From JAJPHI01 sp035541875 (GTDB lineage Bacteria; Desulfobacterota; Binatia; Binatales; Binataceae), in NCBI GenBank assembly GCA_035541875.1, contig DATKML010000023.1, forward strand, positions 186,001 through 250,000: DNA of 64,000 nt, in the 5' to 3' direction. Of this stretch, positions 55,445 through 63,801 are shown one piece after another. The notes under the pieces are model-generated. The model was not told where the DNA came from, made no database searches, and worked only from the letters and a program-made list of their open reading frames with translations. Each line of letters starts with the position of its first letter. Position 1 is the stretch's first letter. Position numbers and translations under genes: made by a program.

Positions 55445-55972
55445 ATGCTCCGCCTCAACTTCCGTCCAGCTTTCATCGCTACGACGATAACCGCTGCCCT
55501 CTTCGCCTCTAATCTCGCGATTGCGGGCGAGAAGCTCTCCGTGCATGAATCGACTCAGCTGCCCGCAAGCGCGGATGCCGTATGGCAACTGACCGGCGAT
55601 TTCGGCGGTGTCGACAAGTGGATTCCGGGTCTGAGTAAGGTCGAGATTATCGAAGGCAAGGACAACCAGAAAGGTGCGATTCGAGCGATTACTACCGCTG
55701 GCGGCGCTTACATCACGGAGCAGCTTGTGGAGTACAGCAAGTCGAAGCGGATGCTGCGCTACAAGATCCTGGGCGGACCGCTGCCGGTAAAGAATTACGT
55801 CTCCACCTACGTGGTGAAGCCGAAAGGTAGTGGCAGCGAAGTCGACTGGAGCAGCACCTTCGAACAATCACCAACCTCGGGACTGGACGCGGCGAAGACT
55901 CGCGAAGTTATACAGGGTATCTACCTTGGCGGCTTCAAAGCGCTGCACGAGAAGTTTCCCGATAAGAAGTAA
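55445..55972 (+). CDS. Exported SRPBCC (START/MxaD-like) protein
   Basis: 175 residues. A signal peptide (about residues 1-27, ending NLAIAG) precedes an SRPBCC fold: ADAVWQLTGDFGGVDKWIPGLSKVEI and GGAYITEQLVEYSKSKRMLRYKILGGPLPVKNYVSTYVV fit the polyketide-cyclase/MxaD-like subgroup, which has a deep hydrophobic pocket. The exported location recalls MxaD of methanol oxidation, but no mxa gene is nearby. Substrate or ligand unknown. Confidence 0.85.
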   Translation: MLRLNFRPAFIATTITAALFASNLAIAGEKLSVHESTQLPASADAVWQLTGDFGGVDKWIPGLSKVEIIEGKDNQKGAIRAITTAGGAYITEQLVEYSKSKRMLRYKILGGPLPVKNYVSTYVVKPKGSGSEVDWSSTFEQSPTSGLDAAKTREVIQGIYLGGFKALHEKFPDKK

Positions 55973-56020
55973 ATCACTGCAGAGCACTGCCAAATCGGGA
56001 TCGCGGGAAGCGCTTCGCGT

Positions 56021-56101
56021 AGATCCTTCAACTACGCGTCGTTTCTAGAACGTGCCTCGCAGACTCGACCGCTCTCTTGGTGGGCTTCGCTCAGGATGAC
56101 A
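56021..56101. repeat. Possible short interspersed repeat remnant
   Basis: The non-coding stretch includes AGATCCTTCAACTACGCG and ends with GGCTTCGCTCAGGATGACA, two sequence blocks that I recall as ends of short interspersed repeats in several Proteobacteria and Acidobacteria genomes. No second copy is seen in this window, so the call rests on recollection and is weak. Confidence 0.3.
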
Positions 56102-56176
56102 AGTGAGTACCGCGCAGCGGAAACTGGCGCCGAGGGATAAACGGAAGTTTAAGAAGTTAGAGACGGAGGATTCACG

Positions 56177-56719
56177 ATGGCACGGCTGCCCTATCTGACG
56201 CGTAATGACCTACCGGAAAATGATCGCGATATTTGGGACGACTTCATCAAAAGTCGCGGCACGGAACCTGGCCATGTCCATCGGACGGTGGCAAATGCCC
56301 CGAACCTGCTGCGCCAGTTCCTGGGGCTCGCGAACGAACTGCGTAACGGCACACAGCTCGATCCAAAGCTGCGGGAACTCGCCCTGATGACGGTCGGACG
56401 GCTCACCGGCGCGGAGTACGAATTCACACATCACTGGAATATCGCGTTAAAAGTCGGCGTCCGTCGCGATCAACTGGAGCAGCTTGCCGATTATGCAGCC
56501 TCGCCCGGGTTTAACGACCAGGAGCGCGCGGTGATGCGCTACGCTGAGGAGGCGACGCGCAATGTGCGTGTGAGCGATCTGACCTTCGAGGCATTGCGCG
56601 ATTTTCTCGACAACCGGCGCATCATGGAATTGGTGATGAACGTGGCGTTTTATAACTCCGTCGTGCGGGTGCTGGTCCCGTGCGGAGTCGAACTCGAAGC
56701 TGGTGCGAAAAAGAACTAG
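56177..56719 (+). CDS. Carboxymuconolactone decarboxylase (CMD)-family protein
   Basis: 180 residues of the CMD/AhpD-like fold. ANAPNLLRQFLGLANELRNGTQLDPKLRELALM and GRLTGAEYEFTHHWNIALKVGVRRDQLEQL are the family core. The CxxC peroxidase motif of AhpD is absent (EYEFTHH in place), so it is a CMD-type or unassigned member, not a peroxidase. Its stop overlaps the stop of the convergent TetR gene by four bases. It may be linked with the catabolic functions that follow. Confidence 0.87.
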   Translation: MARLPYLTRNDLPENDRDIWDDFIKSRGTEPGHVHRTVANAPNLLRQFLGLANELRNGTQLDPKLRELALMTVGRLTGAEYEFTHHWNIALKVGVRRDQLEQLADYAASPGFNDQERAVMRYAEEATRNVRVSDLTFEALRDFLDNRRIMELVMNVAFYNSVVRVLVPCGVELEAGAKKN

Positions 56720-57540
56720 CTGAGATCTGGTTCGGGCTCGACGACGATTTCCGGCGCGGAATCCGCTTTCTTGGCCTTCGATGTCCCGTTGGCGCCGCGC
56801 TTGTCCGGACCCGGATGTGGCGCCACCGAGATGTGCAGGAGATGGCTGCCAAGATCGACAGAGTGAGTAATCGGGTCGCCGTGGCCGAAGCCATTTATCG
56901 CGGGGATCCTTCCGGTGAGATCTTGCGCATCCTTCGAGCGATCAGCCGACGTTTCGGCACCTAGCATCGAGAAGGCCAGATCCGTATAGACGGCAACGAG
57001 CTCATCGACGGTGAGGCGCCCCTTCGGCGTGTACCATCGCGCGACCGAGGTCAGCATCTGCAACAAGACAAAGGTAGCGATACGGGAGTCATGCACGTGG
57101 AAGACCCCGGCGGCCATCCCGCGTTCAACGATTTTCTGGACTTCGTCAGTATAGGCACGCTGCAGTTGCTTGATCGCGCGATAGTTCTGCGGTGTCAGAC
57201 TGCGCATTTCCGTGAGCAGAACCGAAGCCTCTTTCCGATTCGCGATATGGAAGCTGGTATGGAAGGCAACGAAGCGCAGCATCTGCTCGCGCGGATCGGG
57301 GATCTTGGCGATCGTCTCTTCGAATTCGCGCAGCAGTTTCTCGGTGCTGTCCTTCATCAGCCAGAACAGCAGTTGCTGCTTGCTCTCGATATAGTTGTAG
57401 AGGGAGCCAGCGTGCATCCGGAGCTTGCTGGCCAGCAGCCGTAGATTCATCCCTTCGTAGCTCCGCTCCGCCAGCAATTGAATTGCGGCGGTGCGCAAGC
57501 TGCGCATGGTTTCGGGCCCGCTAGAGCCGGGTTTTCGCAT
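56716..57540 (-). CDS. TetR-family transcriptional regulator
   Basis: 274 residues. The N-terminal helix-turn-helix (ERSYEGMNLRLLASKLRMHAGSLYNYIESKQQLLFWL, about residues 24-62) is TetR type, and the effector domain extends to about residue 205. A Ser/Lys/Pro-rich tail of about 60 residues with a long charged end (KRGANGTSKAKKADSAPE) is unusual for the family. It is divergent from the amidohydrolase gene, with a 41-base dyad in the shared region, and probably represses it and itself. The inducer is unknown. Confidence 0.9.
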   Translation of the reverse strand: MRKPGSSGPETMRSLRTAAIQLLAERSYEGMNLRLLASKLRMHAGSLYNYIESKQQLLFWLMKDSTEKLLREFEETIAKIPDPREQMLRFVAFHTSFHIANRKEASVLLTEMRSLTPQNYRAIKQLQRAYTDEVQKIVERGMAAGVFHVHDSRIATFVLLQMLTSVARWYTPKGRLTVDELVAVYTDLAFSMLGAETSADRSKDAQDLTGRIPAINGFGHGDPITHSVDLGSHLLHISVAPHPGPDKRGANGTSKAKKADSAPEIVVEPEPDLS

Positions 57541-57622
57541 TTATAAGAGGACTCCTGACTCGGATCCGGCGACGTTTAATCCGCTGATTTTTCGCCTTGT
57601 TCTCAAAGCATCCTCAGAAAGC

Positions 57623-57652
57623 TTGACAGACCCGTTCGCTCCGTCGTAGAAA
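57623..57652 (+). promoter_or_regulatory. Putative promoter of the D-aminoacylase-type amidohydrolase gene
   Basis: TTGACA (57623-57628) and TAGAAA (57647-57652) are separated by 18 bases. The -35 is a perfect match to the sigma-70 consensus; the -10 matches at four of six positions. The transcription start would fall within the dyad at 57651-57691, so a bound repressor would block it. Confidence 0.4.
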
Positions 57653-57691
57653 CAAACATTCGTTCGTTTATAATACGTACGTACGTTTGTT
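57651..57691. promoter_or_regulatory. 41-base imperfect dyad, TetR operator candidate
   Basis: AACAAAC (57651-57657) and GTTTGTT (57685-57691) frame a region of CGTTCGTT and CGTACGTACGT units with dyad symmetry around 57671; 15 of 20 base pairs match. It lies between the divergent TetR gene and the amidohydrolase gene, the usual position of an autoregulated operator, and its size could take two TetR dimers. Confidence 0.55.
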
Positions 57692-57745
57692 AACAAGTAT
57701 TATTAACGGATCGAGCAAAACCATCAAAGAGGAGAGAGGTACCCG

Positions 57746-59461
57746 ATGGCAGAATATGATCTGCTGATCAAAAACGGGATGGTCATCGATGGCACGCGCG
57801 CGCCGCGTTTCGTCGACGACATCGCAATCAAGGACGGCAAGATTGCCAAAATCGGCCGCACCCAGGCGCACGAAGCAAAGAAGGTGATCGAAGCCGAAGG
57901 AATGGTTGTCGCGCCGGGCTTCATCGACCTGCACACCCATTACGATGCGCAGATCTTCTGGGATCCGTACCTCACCCTGTCGGGCTGGCACGGCATCACG
58001 TCGGTCGTAATCGGCAACTGCGGCTTCGGCTTTGCTCCGGTTAAGCCGAAAGATCGTGAGCGCGCGATGCTCACGATGGTTCGTACTGAAGCTATTCCGA
58101 TGGCCTCGATGCAGGCTGCGATGGCTCCGCTGTGGGATTGGGAAACCTATCCGCAGTTCATGGATTCGCTGGATCGCTGCCCCAAGGGCGTGAACCTGCT
58201 TCCCGCGGTTCCGATGAATCCGGTGCTCGGCTACGTCATGGGTATCGACGAGTCGAAGACTGGCCGTATGCCGACCGACAAGGAACATGCCGAAATGCGC
58301 CGTATCCTGCACGAAGCGATGGATGCGGGTGCATGCGGATGGTCCGCGCAGCGCCTGAAGCCGGATGGTCCGTCGTCAGTCCAGCGCGACTTTGACGGCT
58401 CCCCGATGAACACCGATATCATGCACGATGAGACCTGCATCGAGCTGGCGAAGGTTCTTGGCGAGCGCGGTCAGGGCCACATGGAGCTCACACTGGTCAG
58501 CTGGGATCCGAAGGCCGATGCGAAGCACTTCGAGCTGTTGGCTGAAATCAGCCGCCGCCCGATGATGTACCAGGCGGTTGCGACGCAGGATCGTTTCCCG
58601 CATCGCCATCGCAACACCGTGAAGTGGCTGGAGCGCTGCCGCCAGAAGGGCCTGCGCATCTATGGCCAGGGCGTCACGACCGATGCCGGCCTGAGCTTCA
58701 CGTTTGAAGACTGGAACCTGTTCGACGATTCCGATGCGTGGCGCGAAGCCACCACCGGCACGGTTGCCGAGCGCGCCGAGAAGCTGGGCGATCCTCGTCG
58801 GCGCCAGGGTCTAAAGGACCAGATGCCGCGTGAGAGCCTGATCACCAGCTACTTCGATCAGATCATCATCACCGAGTGCATCAACAAGGATAACAAGCAC
58901 CTTGAAGGCTTGACCCTCCGCAAAGCGGCGGCGCAAACCGGCAAGGATATCGTCGACACGATGCTCGATCTGGCCGTATCGGAAGGGCTGAAGACTGAGT
59001 TCTTCGCTCCGGCGGTCAATCAGGACATGAGCCTGATGAAGGAACTGATCGAGAACCCGACAATCCCGTTCGGCGTCAGCGACGGTGGTGCACACACCAA
59101 GTTCCTGACGGCGGGCCGCTTCCCCACGGAAGGTATCATCAAGTACTGCCGTGAGTTCGGGTGGCTGTCGCTCGAAGAGATCCACTGGCGCCTGAGCGCG
59201 CTGCCTGCGTTCATCGCCGGCTTCAAGGATCGCGGCTTCCTGCGTGAAGGCGCTCCGGCTGACATCGTGGTGTATGACCTCGAGAAGCTGGCGGTTCGCC
59301 CGATCGAGATCGCGCGCGACCTGCCCGGCGGCGAGTGGCGTCGTGTCCAGAAGGCCGACGGCTACCGTTCGATCATCGTCAATGGTGAGGAGACTTTCCA
59401 TGACGGTGAGTGCACGAACGCGACCCCGGGCCGCCTGCTCCGTCACGGAGCCGGCGCCTAA
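57746..59461 (+). CDS. D-aminoacylase-type amidohydrolase
   Basis: 571 residues of the amidohydrolase superfamily, N-acyl-D-amino-acid deacylase subgroup. Metal-binding residues are in FIDLHTHYDAQIFW, Cys in VVIGNCGFGFAP (a metal ligand in characterised D-aminoacylases), His in RFPHRHRNTV and the catalytic Asp in GVSDGGAHTKF. These enzymes hydrolyse N-acyl D-amino acids or other amide/lactone substrates; the physiological substrate is unknown. The start ATG 57746 has a GAGGAGAGAGG ribosome-binding site. A TetR gene is divergent with an operator-like dyad between, so expression is likely inducible. A terminator follows. Confidence 0.92.
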   Translation: MAEYDLLIKNGMVIDGTRAPRFVDDIAIKDGKIAKIGRTQAHEAKKVIEAEGMVVAPGFIDLHTHYDAQIFWDPYLTLSGWHGITSVVIGNCGFGFAPVKPKDRERAMLTMVRTEAIPMASMQAAMAPLWDWETYPQFMDSLDRCPKGVNLLPAVPMNPVLGYVMGIDESKTGRMPTDKEHAEMRRILHEAMDAGACGWSAQRLKPDGPSSVQRDFDGSPMNTDIMHDETCIELAKVLGERGQGHMELTLVSWDPKADAKHFELLAEISRRPMMYQAVATQDRFPHRHRNTVKWLERCRQKGLRIYGQGVTTDAGLSFTFEDWNLFDDSDAWREATTGTVAERAEKLGDPRRRQGLKDQMPRESLITSYFDQIIITECINKDNKHLEGLTLRKAAAQTGKDIVDTMLDLAVSEGLKTEFFAPAVNQDMSLMKELIENPTIPFGVSDGGAHTKFLTAGRFPTEGIIKYCREFGWLSLEEIHWRLSALPAFIAGFKDRGFLREGAPADIVVYDLEKLAVRPIEIARDLPGGEWRRVQKADGYRSIIVNGEETFHDGECTNATPGRLLRHGAGA

Positions 59462-59489
59462 GTCGGTAGCTTCGACTAAAGGCTGAATG

Positions 59490-59523
59490 AAACGGCCGGT
59501 GGGCAATGCCCGCCGGCCGTTTT
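59490..59523. terminator. Rho-independent terminator after the D-aminoacylase-type gene
   Basis: AACGGCCGG, T, GGGC pairs with GCCC, G, CCGGCCGTT around an AAT loop, and TTTTGC follows. It lies 30 bases after the stop at 59461. From the minus side, an A tract gives a weaker terminator for the DUF1326 gene (stop at 59598). Confidence 0.85.
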
Positions 59524-59597
59524 GCTTTGTGAGTCGAGGAAGCTGGAACCCGGTCGACGGTCGACGCCGGGCGCTCCAGCAACGATTCAGGCGGAAG

Positions 59598-60197
59598 TTA
59601 GCTCGCGTACTGGAAGGAGGAGTAGAAGCCGTTTTTGTTGCTGATCTCCCAATTGAGACCATAGTCCTGATAGCGGAGGCTCTCGGACCTTCCGACGACT
59701 GCCGGGAAGCCCGGGGCGATCGCCAGCGGATGGCCGCTAACGGTTACGTCGCCTGCGGGTCCCGCGACAGCCTCGATCGTGGCATTGGCGATGTTCCCAA
59801 TTCGAATCGAGCGACGCTTGCCCTCGGCCATATACTCGATAGGCACGCTGCGGACGCCGAGTATTTCGCCGACGTGCGTTGCGATGCGCCCGAGGTGTCC
59901 GCCCGCCTGGCCACCGAAAATCCTGGTCAGCGCCTGCTTCTGCGCCTCGGAGCCCTTTTCGTCCAGGTAGAGTGCGGCCTTCCATTTGACCTGAGCCATA
60001 TGGCCCGGGCTGTAGACGGCCAGCGCCACATTCAGCCCGTCGAGCGACGTGCCGCCAAAAAGACCCTCGTTGATGTGCCAGGCGATTAGAACGGTGCATT
60101 CGCCGTCGGTCGGCGGACTAAGAAAGACACAGGGACAAGCGGCCTCGCAGTTGCAGCTCTCGAAGTAGGTACCCTTGAGTGTCCAAGCTTCAGACAT
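59598..60197 (-). CDS. DUF1326-family protein
   Basis: 199 residues. WTLKGTYFESCNCEAACPCVF is the family start with three to four clustered cysteines; the rest has MAQVKWKAALYLDEKG and SGHPLAIAPGFPAVVG as in DUF1326 proteins of unknown function. The clustered Cys could bind metal or sense redox. It is transcribed after the TetR gene on the same strand (gap 34 bases), so it is probably controlled by it. Confidence 0.85.
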   Translation of the reverse strand: MSEAWTLKGTYFESCNCEAACPCVFLSPPTDGECTVLIAWHINEGLFGGTSLDGLNVALAVYSPGHMAQVKWKAALYLDEKGSEAQKQALTRIFGGQAGGHLGRIATHVGEILGVRSVPIEYMAEGKRRSIRIGNIANATIEAVAGPAGDVTVSGHPLAIAPGFPAVVGRSESLRYQDYGLNWEISNKNGFYSSFQYAS

Positions 60198-60231
60198 GGC
60201 TAGCCTCCTCCTTGCGTTAAAAGACGAAAAT

Positions 60232-60843
60232 TTATCGTCTGTGATTGGCTTTAGCTCCTTCTTTACTGGTCGCTCCGATGCGGGCTTCGATCGTACCGCG
60301 GAGAATCCGCAATGCGCTTGAGATCCGCGATGGATCAGCGTGAGCGCGCGCCATCACGACGGCGCCCTCGATAACCATCAGGGTGTATTCGGCCAGCTCA
60401 GCTGCGCCCTCCCCTTCTTTAGCGACAGGCTCGAAGAGCGGCGCCAGTTGCTTAACCAGAGCGTCGAACATCGCGGCCACACGTCGACGAATCACCGGAC
60501 TTGATTCGGCAAACTCGCAGGCGAAATTCCCGATGAGGCATCCATCCCGCCATAGTTCCGGGCCGATTGTCTCTAGGTGATCGAAGAAGGAGAGCAGGCG
60601 CGACTTCGAGTCGCTCATATCTACATACGGCCCGTTGATGAGACGACTGATGCCCTCGTCGTAGAAGGCATTGAGCACGGCGATGGCGACCGCCTCCTTG
60701 CTCTCGAAGTAATGGTAGAAGCTGCCCTTGGTGACCTTCGCGGTCGAGCAGATGTCGTCGACGGAGGTCGCCGCGTAACCGTGATGCAGCATCAGGTTGC
60801 GAGCGGTCGAGATAATGCTGGTTCGTGAGGAAGTTTGAGCCAT
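60232..60843 (-). CDS. TetR/AcrR-family transcriptional regulator
   Basis: 203 residues. The helix-turn-helix is HHGYAATSVDDICSTAKVTKGSFYHYFESKEAVAIAV (about residues 18-53). The C-terminal part with DGCLIGNFACEFAESSPVIRRRVAAMFD resembles the NemR/TetR_C_6-type pattern, which contains cysteines used in sensing reactive electrophiles. A 26-base palindrome 10 bases upstream of the start is a likely operator for autoregulation. The downstream gene is DUF1326. Confidence 0.92.
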   Translation of the reverse strand: MAQTSSRTSIISTARNLMLHHGYAATSVDDICSTAKVTKGSFYHYFESKEAVAIAVLNAFYDEGISRLINGPYVDMSDSKSRLLSFFDHLETIGPELWRDGCLIGNFACEFAESSPVIRRRVAAMFDALVKQLAPLFEPVAKEGEGAAELAEYTLMVIEGAVVMARAHADPSRISSALRILRGTIEARIGATSKEGAKANHRR

Positions 60844-61167
60844 CTGAGGAAAGACTAAACCGACCAGTTGGTATAGTCACTCGTGCTGTTCCAACACCGT
60901 AATTTTGGTTTTCTTATACACGCCCGAGCTACGAGCACCTCAATAGTCGTCGCGCCGAGTCAGACCGATTGATCGCCGTTTGACCAACTTGAATGGTTCC
61001 CCCGGCAACTGCTGATCTTGCAAAGCCGAAGGCGTGGAGAGAGAAGCTGAAAACCTGGAAGAACGCCAGGGTCAGCGATACGATGCGCAAATCGCCAAAA
61101 AGGCATTTAAAATCAATAACTTAGAGAGTCGTTGTGATACAGATCAGGGTTAAGCTATCGGCGCGCT
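60844..61167. other. 324-base intergenic region
   Basis: It holds the TetR operator at 60853-60878 and no convincing gene. One open stretch of 44 codons (about 61014-61151, rich in Glu and Arg, running to a stop just before the DUF433 gene) has no good start codon or family match. I see no tRNA, repeat or terminator here. Confidence 0.5.
60853..60878. promoter_or_regulatory. TetR operator palindrome
   Basis: Imperfect palindrome GACTA..ACC...GGT..TAGTC of 26 bases with 10 of 13 pairs matching, centred between 60865 and 60866. The inner ACCGACCAGTTGGT is like operators of TetR-family repressors. It lies 10 bases before the regulator start on the minus strand, where it would block its own promoter. 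Confidence 0.6.
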
Positions 61168-61802
61168 ATGAAGCTGGGGTTCTTCACTGCTGAGCAAGTT
61201 TGCCGGCTCGCTAAAATAAGCGACCCCCAGCTTCGCTATTGGAATCAGACCAAGGTTTTCACGCCTCAGGCCGCGAAGGGGCAGGCCCCTATCGGCGTAT
61301 TTGCACGTTTCGCGACATAGTTGGCCTGCGTGCCATCAGTATCTTGCGTAATAAATATAACGTCGGTCTCAACGATCTGCGCAAGATTGAGCATCGACTT
61401 AAGGCCGCGGGCGACGCTGACTGGTCTAATCTTCGATTCTATGTTGGCGAGGACGCTCACGTTTATTTTGTCGACCCTGAGACCGGCGATACGCTGGCCG
61501 TGCATCCAATTGGGCAAAAACCTCTGTTTAAGATGCAGGCTATCGCTCGCGGAATCGAAAAGAACCTAGCGCGGATGAATAAACGGACTTCAAGACAGAT
61601 CGGTAAGATCGATCAGAATCGTTACGTGCTGCAAAATTCGATGGTAATAGCGGGAACCCGAGTTCCTACCTCTGCAATTTACAGCTTTTATAGGGCTGGC
61701 TATTCACCGGAGCAAATAGTGCAGCAGTATCCGCGCCTGACGCCAGACGATGTCAAAGCAGCTATTGATTTCGAAAAGTTAAAATTGAAGAAAGCCAGTT
61801 AG
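61168..61802 (+). pseudogene. MerR-like/DUF433 antitoxin, frameshifted
   Basis: ATG 61168 begins a frame with MKLGFFTAEQVCRLAKISDPQ and LRYWNQTKVFTPQ, a MerR-like helix-turn-helix start of DUF433-type antitoxins, and runs to a TAG at 61318. The next frame, one base on, continues as PYRRICTFRDIVGLRAISILRNKYNV and goes to 61802 with GKIDQNRYVLQNSMVIAGTRVPTSAI and SFYRAGYSPEQIVQQYP, the DUF433 domain. One base is missing near the CCCC run at 61286-61289; inserting it makes 61168-61802 exactly 212 codons. The lesion separates DNA binding from the DUF433 domain. The toxin gene 21 bases downstream is also broken. Confidence 0.82.
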
Positions 61803-61823
61803 CCTCATAGGCACGCCTGTCGG

Positions 61824-62209
61824 ATGAGACTACTAATCGACGAGTGTGTCCCTGAAGTGGTTTCAACAATCTTTAGAGGCCGGGGGCATGAGGTTCTCAA
61901 GGTCGTTGAAGAATTGGCGACAGGAACGCCCGATAATCTCATTGGCCATTCGCAGACTACCATCAGCTAATCATCGTTACTTGGAACCTGCGCCATTTTC
62001 ATGCACTAATATCCAGAAGACCTCGTAACAACCAAATCCGATTCCCGCATGCCGGTCTCATCGCGTTCGGATGTCCCGAGCCAAATGCTGAACATCGCCT
62101 CGATCGAGTCTTCGAAATCCTTGAGTTCGAACACGAAAGGGCCCAGATGCGACACGATCAACGGCTTATCGTCCACATTATGCAAGAGTTCGTAAAAGTA
62201 TGTCGCTAA
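61824..62209 (+). pseudogene. DUF5615/PIN-like toxin, frameshifted
   Basis: ATG 61824 begins MRLLIDECVPEVVSTIFRGR, then GHEVLKVVEELATGTPDNLI, the start of a DUF5615 PIN-like toxin with its acidic residues, and stops after about 48 codons. A one-base shift near 61950 recovers ADYHQLIIVTWNLRHFHALI followed by RFPHAGLIAFGCPEPNAEHR and DRVFEILEFEHERAQMRH up to TAA at 62209. With one inserted base the region is exactly 129 codons, a normal length. No single open frame of this length exists, so it is easily missed. It follows the DUF433 gene by 21 bases, the usual arrangement of that toxin-antitoxin type. The lesion removes the second half of the PIN-like domain. Confidence 0.82.
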
Positions 62210-62262
62210 ACTACCGGGCTGTCGGGTCGGGCCCGGCCCCCAAGATTGGACATTACCAAGAT

Positions 62263-62298
62263 AAAAGACGGCTGGTTGCTAACAACCAGCCGTCTTTT
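62263..62298. terminator. Strong bidirectional terminator
   Basis: Perfect 16-base arms AAAAGACGGCTGGTTG and CAACCAGCCGTCTTTT around a CTAA loop. It lies 21 bases after the stop of the minus-strand amidohydrolase gene (62320) and after the broken toxin on the plus strand, and can act on both. Confidence 0.88.
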
Positions 62299-62319
62299 AG
62301 TTTCGTTTGAGTTTCGGGC

Positions 62320-63546
62320 TTACATCAGCTTGAAGCACTTGGCGACGTTTTCGCCGAGGACGCCGCGGCGGGCCGTCGAGGTCATCCCGGCGACCATCCC
62401 GCGCAGTTCTTCGATGTAATCGCCCGGATGATCGGGATGCGGATAATCGCTCGCCCAGAAGAAGCGATCCTCACCGACCAACTGGGTCATCGCGGCGATC
62501 GAACGTTCGTCCGGATCCGCCGAAATGTAGCATTGCCGCTTGAAGTAGTAGGACGGCGGCTCCTTCAACTGGACGGTACCGCCGAGCTGGGTATGGCGAT
62601 AGATCGCGTCGCCGCGATCGAGCCAATAGCCGATCCATCCAGCGCCCGATTCGAGCACCACGACGCGCAGACGCGGGAAGCGATCGAAGACGCCGTACTG
62701 GAAGAAGGTCGCGAAGGCGTGACCGACACCCTGGGCGGCAAAGAGATCGAAATACCAATCTGCCCAGCCCATCCCGTCGAACCGCTGATGGATACTGAAC
62801 GACGCGGGCTCGAGACCAGGATGGATCGCGAGGGGCACGTCGAGGTCCTGCGCAGCGGCGAAGAGGACATCGTGGTCGGGATGGCCATGCGGCTTGCGGG
62901 TAATCGTGTAGGGCGCGAGGAAAGCGCCTTTGCATCCGCCTTTGACCGCCCGCTCCAGTTCGCGCGCAGCGGCCTGCGGATCGCCCAATGAAAGATGAGC
63001 GATCGGGACGAGGCGTCCGCCCGAATCGCTGCAAAAATCGGCGATCCAGCGGTTGTAGGCCTGACAATGGGCGGAGGCGAGTTCCGCATCGAACATCTCG
63101 GCTTCCCACAGAAGTCCGAGGGTTGGATAGATGACCGACTTGGCCATCCCCTCGCCATTGAGGATGTCGAGGCGCTCCTTCAAATCCATCGCGCCGGGGG
63201 CACATCCGGAGAGGTAGGTATCTTCGCGGCGCCCAGTGTTAAGGCTCTCGAAGACGGCGTGCTTCTCCATCGCCTTCGCGTAAAGCTCCTTGCGACGGCC
63301 GGCGTTGAAGGTATCGACGCTCTGGCCCATCTCGCGCAGCTTTTTCATCCCGCCGAGGCCGTGCAGCAGCGAAGAACTGGTAAGCTGGGCGCGTTTCCCG
63401 TCGATTTCGAGAAACTCGAAGCCGTCCTCGCCAACACGAATGCGGGTCGCGCGCTTGCGGTGGCGCGGTTCGAGGTAACGTTCGAAAATATCAGGCGGCT
63501 CGAGAATATGACCGTCCGCATCGATAAGTAGTTCTTCCGATGGCAC
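62320..63546 (-). CDS. ACMSD-like amidohydrolase (amidohydrolase family 2)
   Basis: 408 residues from GTG 63546, which has AGGAGG eight bases upstream; the longer frame to 63720 lacks family sequence. LIDADGHILEPPDIF is the DxDxHxxEP start of the ACMSD-type TIM-barrel group, and WASDYPHPDHPGD supplies the conserved Asp and His near the C-terminus. These enzymes are metal-dependent decarboxylases or hydrolases in aromatic and other catabolism; the substrate is unknown. A strong terminator lies downstream. It is divergent from argC. Confidence 0.9.
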   Translation of the reverse strand: MPSEELLIDADGHILEPPDIFERYLEPRHRKRATRIRVGEDGFEFLEIDGKRAQLTSSSLLHGLGGMKKLREMGQSVDTFNAGRRKELYAKAMEKHAVFESLNTGRREDTYLSGCAPGAMDLKERLDILNGEGMAKSVIYPTLGLLWEAEMFDAELASAHCQAYNRWIADFCSDSGGRLVPIAHLSLGDPQAAARELERAVKGGCKGAFLAPYTITRKPHGHPDHDVLFAAAQDLDVPLAIHPGLEPASFSIHQRFDGMGWADWYFDLFAAQGVGHAFATFFQYGVFDRFPRLRVVVLESGAGWIGYWLDRGDAIYRHTQLGGTVQLKEPPSYYFKRQCYISADPDERSIAAMTQLVGEDRFFWASDYPHPDHPGDYIEELRGMVAGMTSTARRGVLGENVAKCFKLM

Positions 63547-63801
63547 TATTGCGCCCTCCTGCGTGAAAATTTCCCCAATACCGGAAAGTTTCCTCCGGCA
63601 AGTATGTTTGTACTCGCAGCATTCTGAGAAGCGCAAGCTTCGCGAGGGATGGAGCGAGGCCGATCCTTCAAGCAGATACGATAGAAGCATGGCGAAGGGA
63701 TGGTGATCGGCGGAGGGCAAATATAGCGAGTCGAGCGAATTCGTGTTACTGCAGTTACAGATCCGTTAATTCCTTTTCTCCCCAGGCATGAGGTTTCGGC
63801 G

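Noticed and set aside
61014..61151. A 44-codon Glu/Arg-rich open stretch in the 324-base intergenic region
   Set aside because: No good start codon, no family match, and its length is within chance in this composition.
63547..63720. N-terminal extension of the ACMSD-like amidohydrolase
   Set aside because: GTG 63546 follows an AGGAGG at eight bases and begins just before the family start LIDADGH; the extra residues are not family-like.
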